This document shows, piece by piece, positions 59,652-64,000 of a DNA stretch of 64,000 nucleotides. The position numbers were made by a program, and so were the translations under genes. The first letter of the stretch is position 1, and the number at the start of each line of letters is the position of its first letter. The notes beneath the pieces were generated by a model, which was not told the DNA's origin, ran no database searches, and was given only the letters and a program-made list of their open reading frames with translations. Source of the DNA: Novosphingobium hassiacum (GTDB lineage: Bacteria; Pseudomonadota; Alphaproteobacteria; Sphingomonadales; Sphingomonadaceae). The stretch spans positions 1 through 64,000 of the forward strand of contig NZ_JACICY010000009.1 of NCBI RefSeq assembly GCF_014196055.1, in the 5' to 3' direction.

Positions 59652-62183
59652 TCAGAAGCTCAATTTGACCCCGCCTTCCAGCGTAAGATCGTAGAACTCC
59701 CGCTGGATCGGCCGGTTTGGCGCCCCTTCATATACGCGCAGCGGAGCATTGGTCAGGTTTTTCGCGTTGACGTAGAACTCGACATTGCCGCTCAGCTTGT
59801 AGCTGCCGTTGAAATCCACTGTGAAACGGCTGTCTTGGAAAATGTCATTTGCGCGGCTACGGCCTACGCCAAAGAGGACCGAACTCTCAAATTGAGACGC
59901 TACCCGCAGCTGCACCGGGCCGCGCTCGTAGAACAGCGATGCATTCCAGGTCCAGGGGATAGTACCCGGCATGCTCACGCTGCCTTCACCATCGCGCACC
60001 ACAACCGCAGAGGCGACGTAAGTCAGGTTGGCATCTACCCCGAACCCGTTCAGCAAGCCCGGCAGCCCCCGGAATTTATCGACAAAGTTGGCCTCGATGC
60101 CCCGGGCATGGGCGCCTGAAACATTGTCATAGGTCTGGATCAAGGCGGTGCCGGTGATTCCGGGATAGGCGCCGCGCACGGTTCGGGTGACGATATAGTT
60201 GCGCACTTCCTTGTCGAAGGCACCCAACGAAATCACGCCGCTGCCCGGCAGGTAGTATTCCAGGCTGAGGTCGAAATTGTTGCCATACATCGGCTTGAGG
60301 TTGGGGTTACCGGTCGAGACTACACCGCCACCCACGTCGATGCTGGTTGCCTGCAGAGTCTGATAGAAGCCGGGTCTGGCAATCCCTGTCGAGTATGTTG
60401 CCCGGGCGACGAGATTCGGGGCTGCCTGGTAGCGCAGTTGCAGGGTCGGAAACACATTGTCGTAGCTGTGCGGGGTCGAAAGCGGCCCGTTAACCACTGC
60501 GCCGCCGATGATCGAATCGCCTATGCCCCGATAGATCGCTTTGGTGTGTTCGTAACGCACGCCAGCAAGCACGCCGAGCTGGCCGAAGGTTGCCTGATAC
60601 TGAAGGTAAGCTGCAGCGATGTTTTCGGTATCATCGAAATAGCTGCCGGTATTGAGGGCAATTGCGGTTCCGCTCGCACCGAAAAGCTTGCTCATCTGTG
60701 CGGGGTCGATATTGGGTCCAATGGACGTGCCGGTGTTGTAGTAGTTGGTCACCGGGCTACCCGATGTTGCGTAACTCCACAAAATTGGTGCTCCAGACGG
60801 ACTGAATTTGCCAGCGCCGTAGGGCATCGACACCTTTTCGCGATAGCGCAGCTTACCGCCAACCTTCAGCTCATCGTTGGCTGCAAGGTGCAAGGGCATG
60901 GCCGCACTCAGCGAATACGACCATTCGTGATCATGGGACTTTTCGGTTGAATTCTTGATGCTGTCGAGAGCGTAGTTGGCCGGGTCGGTGATGCTGGCTC
61001 CGCTCAAGACCTTGAATGTCGGATAGTTCGGGTTGGTCGTATTGTCATAGCCAACGCTCAGATTGGATGGACCAGCGAAGGTGGCATTGTAATCATTGTA
61101 TTTCGTGTAGGTCGCGCGCGAATAGGCGCCGAACCATTCGACGTGCACATCGCCGAAATGGTGGTCGCCGCCGAGTTGAAAGACTGCATTCTGCTCCTTG
61201 ACGTCGCTGTCACGCAAGGTCTTCTCGGTCGAAGCCCCTGTGGCGATGAATCCGTTGGGTTTGGCCGGATCGACCGTAACCGAATCGCCCAATCCATTGA
61301 TATTGAGCCGGTTGCGCAGCACGCGCTCGTTATACCCGGTGACATTGCCGCGCAGATAGATGCGGGTGTTGGTGTCGGGCGTAAAGTCAAACTCGCCTGA
61401 AAAGCCATAGCGTTTGCGGTTGTAGGCGTAGTGCCGCAATTCGAGCGCATCGAAGGCCTTATCCGGCGTTGCGGGCTGGTTGTCCTTGTAGGCGACCTCG
61501 GTATCGTCGAAACTCCGCTTGTCGTTGTAGAGGAACTGGCTGAGCACGAAGGAAAAAGGCGCTTCGCCGTTGGCGTTGGTTCCGCCGAGCGGCCCGCCAA
61601 TGACCACTTCATCACGATAAAGGCCGGTGTTGCGGTCGGTTTCGAGCCCGCCGCCGAGAGTGACATGGGCGAACAGCCGCTTGGCACCGATCGCCGTGCG
61701 AGGGCTGAGTTCGATCGAGCCTCCGATCCCTTCGGCCTCGCGATCGGGCAGACCGGTCTTGGTCACGGTCATCCGGTCGACTGCGCCGATCGGCACCGTA
61801 TCGAATTCCACCGCACGCCCTGCGGCGTTGAAATAGGTATAGCTGGGCGACGTGTTGAGGAGCACGACGCCGCCGAAGGTCGCGCCATTGAAGTTGCCGT
61901 CGAGACCGCGGATATTGACATAACGCCCTTCGGACGTGTCGATCGACAACGACACCCCTGGCATGCGGCTCAGGGCCTCGGCGGAATTCACGTCGGGATA
62001 TTTGGCGATAGTTTCCGCCGATTGAACGTTGACCACATTGGGCGCGGCCGCTTGCTCGTCCCGCGCTGTCTTGGCGAGCCGAGCTGTGACAATGATCTCG
62101 CTGGGCGCCGCTTCGGTATCGGCGAACGCAGTCGTAGGCAGCAATGCTATGGCCAAGGCAGCCAACGAAACAGTCCGCAACAT
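59652..62183 (-). CDS. TonB-dependent outer membrane receptor
   Basis: An 843-residue ligand-gated channel. A signal (TVSLAALAIALLPTTAFADT), a TonB-box-like segment (SEIIVTARL), a plug domain (DVNSAEALSRMPGVSLSI, GRYVNIRGLDGNFNGATFGG) and a 22-strand barrel ending in LTLEGGVKLSF. No N-terminal signalling extension (FecA type) is seen. It resembles the receptors that sphingomonads use for sugars and phytate-like ligands. It heads a three-gene operon with the propeller and phosphoesterase. Divergent PepSY/two-component genes suggest regulation. Confidence 0.93.
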   Translation of the reverse strand: MLRTVSLAALAIALLPTTAFADTEAAPSEIIVTARLAKTARDEQAAAPNVVNVQSAETIAKYPDVNSAEALSRMPGVSLSIDTSEGRYVNIRGLDGNFNGATFGGVVLLNTSPSYTYFNAAGRAVEFDTVPIGAVDRMTVTKTGLPDREAEGIGGSIELSPRTAIGAKRLFAHVTLGGGLETDRNTGLYRDEVVIGGPLGGTNANGEAPFSFVLSQFLYNDKRSFDDTEVAYKDNQPATPDKAFDALELRHYAYNRKRYGFSGEFDFTPDTNTRIYLRGNVTGYNERVLRNRLNINGLGDSVTVDPAKPNGFIATGASTEKTLRDSDVKEQNAVFQLGGDHHFGDVHVEWFGAYSRATYTKYNDYNATFAGPSNLSVGYDNTTNPNYPTFKVLSGASITDPANYALDSIKNSTEKSHDHEWSYSLSAAMPLHLAANDELKVGGKLRYREKVSMPYGAGKFSPSGAPILWSYATSGSPVTNYYNTGTSIGPNIDPAQMSKLFGASGTAIALNTGSYFDDTENIAAAYLQYQATFGQLGVLAGVRYEHTKAIYRGIGDSIIGGAVVNGPLSTPHSYDNVFPTLQLRYQAAPNLVARATYSTGIARPGFYQTLQATSIDVGGGVVSTGNPNLKPMYGNNFDLSLEYYLPGSGVISLGAFDKEVRNYIVTRTVRGAYPGITGTALIQTYDNVSGAHARGIEANFVDKFRGLPGLLNGFGVDANLTYVASAVVVRDGEGSVSMPGTIPWTWNASLFYERGPVQLRVASQFESSVLFGVGRSRANDIFQDSRFTVDFNGSYKLSGNVEFYVNAKNLTNAPLRVYEGAPNRPIQREFYDLTLEGGVKLSF

Positions 62184-62270
62184 TTAAATGTTCCCCACAA
62201 GTCTGAATTCTGATCAGGCGTGGAATTCGGCCTGCAATGTTGCATTCGGATGACTTGTGGCGCGCAACTT

Positions 62271-62333
62271 GGATACAAATTGGTAACCTTCGAATTGGTC
62301 GACAATTGCGCGCTTGGTTGGCAAATTGTATCC
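62271..62333. promoter_or_regulatory. Divergent regulatory region with nested inverted repeats
   Basis: GGATACAA (62271-62278) and TTGTATCC (62326-62333) are perfect inverted arms 47 nt apart. Between them AATTG (62293-62297) and CAATT (62303-62307) form a second dyad with a 5-nt spacer. The region lies between the TonB receptor and PepSY genes and is a likely target of the response regulator. Confidence 0.45.
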
Positions 62334-62411
62334 CCACGGCAACCGTCATGTGAGCTATGCACGGCTATCTCCATGAAAGTGCAATGAGCTCGACAATAGG
62401 AGTGAAGAGCC

Positions 62412-62693
62412 GTGAAAAGGTACCCTATGATTTTTGCGTGCGCCGCTGCGGTGCTCGTCCTTCCTCAGGTCAGCCAGGCCAAGCCAGTCGGCGTCACCAT
62501 GGCGCAGGCTCGTGCAATTGCGCTTCACGTTGCGCCAGGCCGGGTCGAGAAATCCGAGCGTGAACGCGAAGGCGGCGGATTTCGCTATTCGTTCGATATC
62601 CGGCAGGGCAACCGGATCCACGAGATCGGCGTCGATGTCGTCACCGGCAAGATCGTCGAGGACAAGTTCGAAGCCTTGAACGCGAGGGACTGA
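62412..62693 (+). CDS. PepSY-domain periplasmic protein
   Basis: A 93-residue secreted protein: signal (MIFACAAAVLVLPQVSQAK), then one PepSY domain (ITMAQARAIALHVAP-type helix, GGGFRYSFDIRQGNRIHEIG and VDVVTGKIVEDKF). GTG start with AGGAG upstream. PepSY proteins next to OmpR-type systems often modulate the kinase. It ends 10 bp before the response regulator, so all three genes are co-transcribed. Confidence 0.85.
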   Translation: MKRYPMIFACAAAVLVLPQVSQAKPVGVTMAQARAIALHVAPGRVEKSEREREGGGFRYSFDIRQGNRIHEIGVDVVTGKIVEDKFEALNARD

Positions 62694-62703
62694 ATAGACC
62701 GTG

Positions 62704-63378
62704 ATGCGCATCCTGCTGGCCGAAGATGACACCGATACGCGGCAATTTGTCGAGCGAGGGCTCGGGGAATTGAGTCACGATGTCATTTCGGCAGCGAATG
62801 GAGAGGATGCGCTTCACTACGCCCTGACTGAAGATGTCGATGTCATCATTCTGGACCGGATGATGCCATTGCTTGACGGACTTTCCGTACTCAAGCGCCT
62901 CAGAGGTGGCGGCGTGACAACGCCGGTTTTGATGCTGACTGCTGTCGGGAGAATCGAAGATCGCGTCGATGGGCTTGAAGCTGGCGCGGATGATTATCTC
63001 ATTAAGCCATTTGCTTTCAGTGAACTTGCGGCGCGGATCCAGGCGCTTGGCAGGCGTGCGTCGCCAGCTTCTGTTGCAACCCGGCTCTCGGCTGGGGGGC
63101 TGGAGATGGAGCTGTTGGGCCGGGAGGTCAGAAGGGAAGGGAAGGTTGTGCAACTCCAGCCTCGCGAGTTCCGTTTGCTCGAAGAGCTCATGCGCAATGC
63201 TGGAGAATTCGTTACCCGGACGATGCTGCTAGAGCGTGTCTGGGGTTTCCACTTCGACCCGCAAACCAAAATTGTTGAAACCCACATGAGCCGTCTTCGG
63301 GCCAAGCTCAACGAAGGGGGCCGCGCCGACGCGATCGAAACCGTGCGCGGCGTCGGTTATCGGATCCGCAGCACGTGA
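62704..63378 (+). CDS. OmpR-family response regulator
   Basis: A 224-residue regulator. Receiver: acidic pocket RILLAEDDTDTRQFVER, phospho-Asp in VIILDRMMPLLDGLSVLKRL, Thr in LMLTAVG, Lys in DDYLIKPFAF. Winged-helix effector: LQPREFRLLEELMRNAGEFV, then DPQTKIVETHMSRLRAKLNE and VRGVGYRI. ATG 62704 is chosen; GTG 62701 is next to it. It overlaps the kinase gene (GTGA). Its target is likely the divergent TonB receptor operon. Confidence 0.93.
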   Translation: MRILLAEDDTDTRQFVERGLGELSHDVISAANGEDALHYALTEDVDVIILDRMMPLLDGLSVLKRLRGGGVTTPVLMLTAVGRIEDRVDGLEAGADDYLIKPFAFSELAARIQALGRRASPASVATRLSAGGLEMELLGREVRREGKVVQLQPREFRLLEELMRNAGEFVTRTMLLERVWGFHFDPQTKIVETHMSRLRAKLNEGGRADAIETVRGVGYRIRST

Positions 63379-64000
63379 GAGCTTGGCCGCGCAGTGCTGC
63401 GAACCGCATCGCTTTGGTCGCTTTTCTAGCTTATGCGGCCGCAATGTTTGTTCTTGGGGCCGCGGTTTTCATCGCAACCCATGCTGCATTCGCGCAGCAA
63501 ATGGACGTCAGCATCGAAGCGACCACCAATGCTTTGCAAGGTGAACTTCGCGACGATGGCATCAAGGGGCTAATCGAAGCCATCGCCCAATCGCGGCGTC
63601 CTGGACCGATCTCGCTAGGCACGTCCTTGTTTGCGCCCGATGGTCAGCGCATATCCGGCAGCCTTTTAACGTCCATGCCGGCACCGGGCTGGCAGTCGAT
63701 CGTCTTTGCCGATCCGCAGGAAGGACCCGACCCCGCGCGCGCAAAGGTCACGCTGCTTCCGGGCGGATATCGCCTTGTGGTAGCCGCCGATCTGGAATCG
63801 CTTGAGTCGATCGACCGGACGATACTTGAAATGTTCGGTACCGCTTTTGCCGTTCTATTGTTGCTCGGGATCGTTGGGGCTTATTCACTGGCGACTTATC
63901 TTCGCGGACGACTTGCCGGAATTGAGACGACATCGGCTGCAATTGTGGCTGGAGACCTGCGTCAGCGTGCCATTGTAGGGCCGGCTGGCGATGAGTTCGA
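63375..64000 (+). CDS. Sensor histidine kinase, partial (N-terminal part)
   Basis: The frame begins with GTG 63375 overlapping the regulator stop and stays open to the window end. It reads RAWPRSAANRIALVAFLAYA with a first membrane helix (AAMFVLGAAVFIATHAAF), a periplasmic domain of about 110 residues (SIEATTNALQGELRDDGIKG; LFAPDGQRISGSLL), a second helix (MFGTAFAVLLLLGIVGAYSL) and a HAMP domain (TTSAAIVAGDLRQRAIVGPA). The catalytic HisKA/HATPase part lies beyond the window. Confidence 0.85.
   Translation, partial: MRAWPRSAANRIALVAFLAYAAAMFVLGAAVFIATHAAFAQQMDVSIEATTNALQGELRDDGIKGLIEAIAQSRRPGPISLGTSLFAPDGQRISGSLLTSMPAPGWQSIVFADPQEGPDPARAKVTLLPGGYRLVVAADLESLESIDRTILEMFGTAFAVLLLLGIVGAYSLATYLRGRLAGIETTSAAIVAGDLRQRAIVGPAGDEF

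Noticed and set aside
1..64000. CRISPR array, rRNA operon, intact transposase or replication gene
   Set aside because: No regularly spaced repeats, rRNA-like sequence, DDE transposase or Rep/ParA gene was found; the only long repeat pair is nreA-rcnA.

Overview
The window looks like the left part of a large composite genomic island from a sphingomonad-type alphaproteobacterium (Sphingomonadales; high GC). The organism call rests on protein style: the YHS-type copper ATPase, the DUF5818 and lytic transglycosylase pair, HTH/AlpA pairs and an 843-residue TonB receptor. It is an inference, because there is no rRNA or housekeeping core gene to place it. A 45-bp remnant of the 3' half of a tRNA-Lys(CUU) gene (591-635) sits beside a tyrosine recombinase (767-2041). 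It marks a probable att end, with the island running rightward beyond the window.

Layout. (1) 1-4.25 kb: a decayed flavin monooxygenase fragment, att remnant, integrase, conjugation remnants (truncated VirB2, a VirB1-like lytic transglycosylase, DUF5818) and an HTH/AlpA regulator pair. (2) 4.28-15.6 kb: a sulfide-detoxification module in two divergent operons around a perfectly symmetric 34-bp dyad. Leftward: rhodanese, RND adaptor, RND pump, BigR-like ArsR regulator, thioredoxin 2, DUF2202 protein. Rightward: sulfide:quinone oxidoreductase, DUF2892, TolC, persulfide dioxygenase, TauE/SafE, AhpD-like protein. (3) 15.6-24.9 kb: Kup K+ transporter, peroxiredoxin plus a second ArsR regulator, cydDC, and cydABX for a bd oxidase, an enzyme class known to tolerate sulfide. 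(4) 25.0-26.1 kb: a recombination scar joining nreA and an rcnA tail to a truncated HTH gene and a second alpA.

(5) 26.1-41.6 kb: copper island. It has a translationally coupled copper ATPase/SRPBCC/ATP-grasp operon, an ICMT-like protein, DUF2933, copDC, a CnrYXH-like anti-sigma/sensor/ECF-sigma cassette, copAB, a Met/His-rich periplasmic protein, a DUF411 protein, an unknown outer-membrane-like protein, small membrane proteins, DUF302 and a broken PAP2 gene. Four promoters share TGAGGG(G/A)(T/C)-N11-(C/T)TGCGTAT and almost surely define the ECF sigma regulon. (6) 41.5-52.6 kb: an eight-gene leftward Czc-type operon (CDF, CzcI-like, CzcB, CzcA, CzcC, P1B-4 ATPase, ZIP, lipoprotein). It is divergent from a CadR/PbrR-like MerR gene and ynfA, with a textbook MerR operator between. 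(7) 52.6-57.1 kb: His-tailed DMT exporter, the intact rcnA-nreA operon with a G-tract operator, an NreB-like MFS exporter and a second lipoprotein. (8) 57.2-64.0 kb: a TonB receptor, beta-propeller and metallophosphoesterase operon divergent from PepSY, response regulator and histidine kinase genes; the kinase is cut by the window end.

Together the window encodes tolerance to sulfide and reactive sulfur, copper, cobalt/zinc/cadmium and nickel. It shows modular assembly: two HTH/alpA pairs and two nreA-rcnA segments frame the sulfide and copper/Czc blocks. No full tRNA, rRNA, CRISPR array, intact transposase or replication origin was seen.
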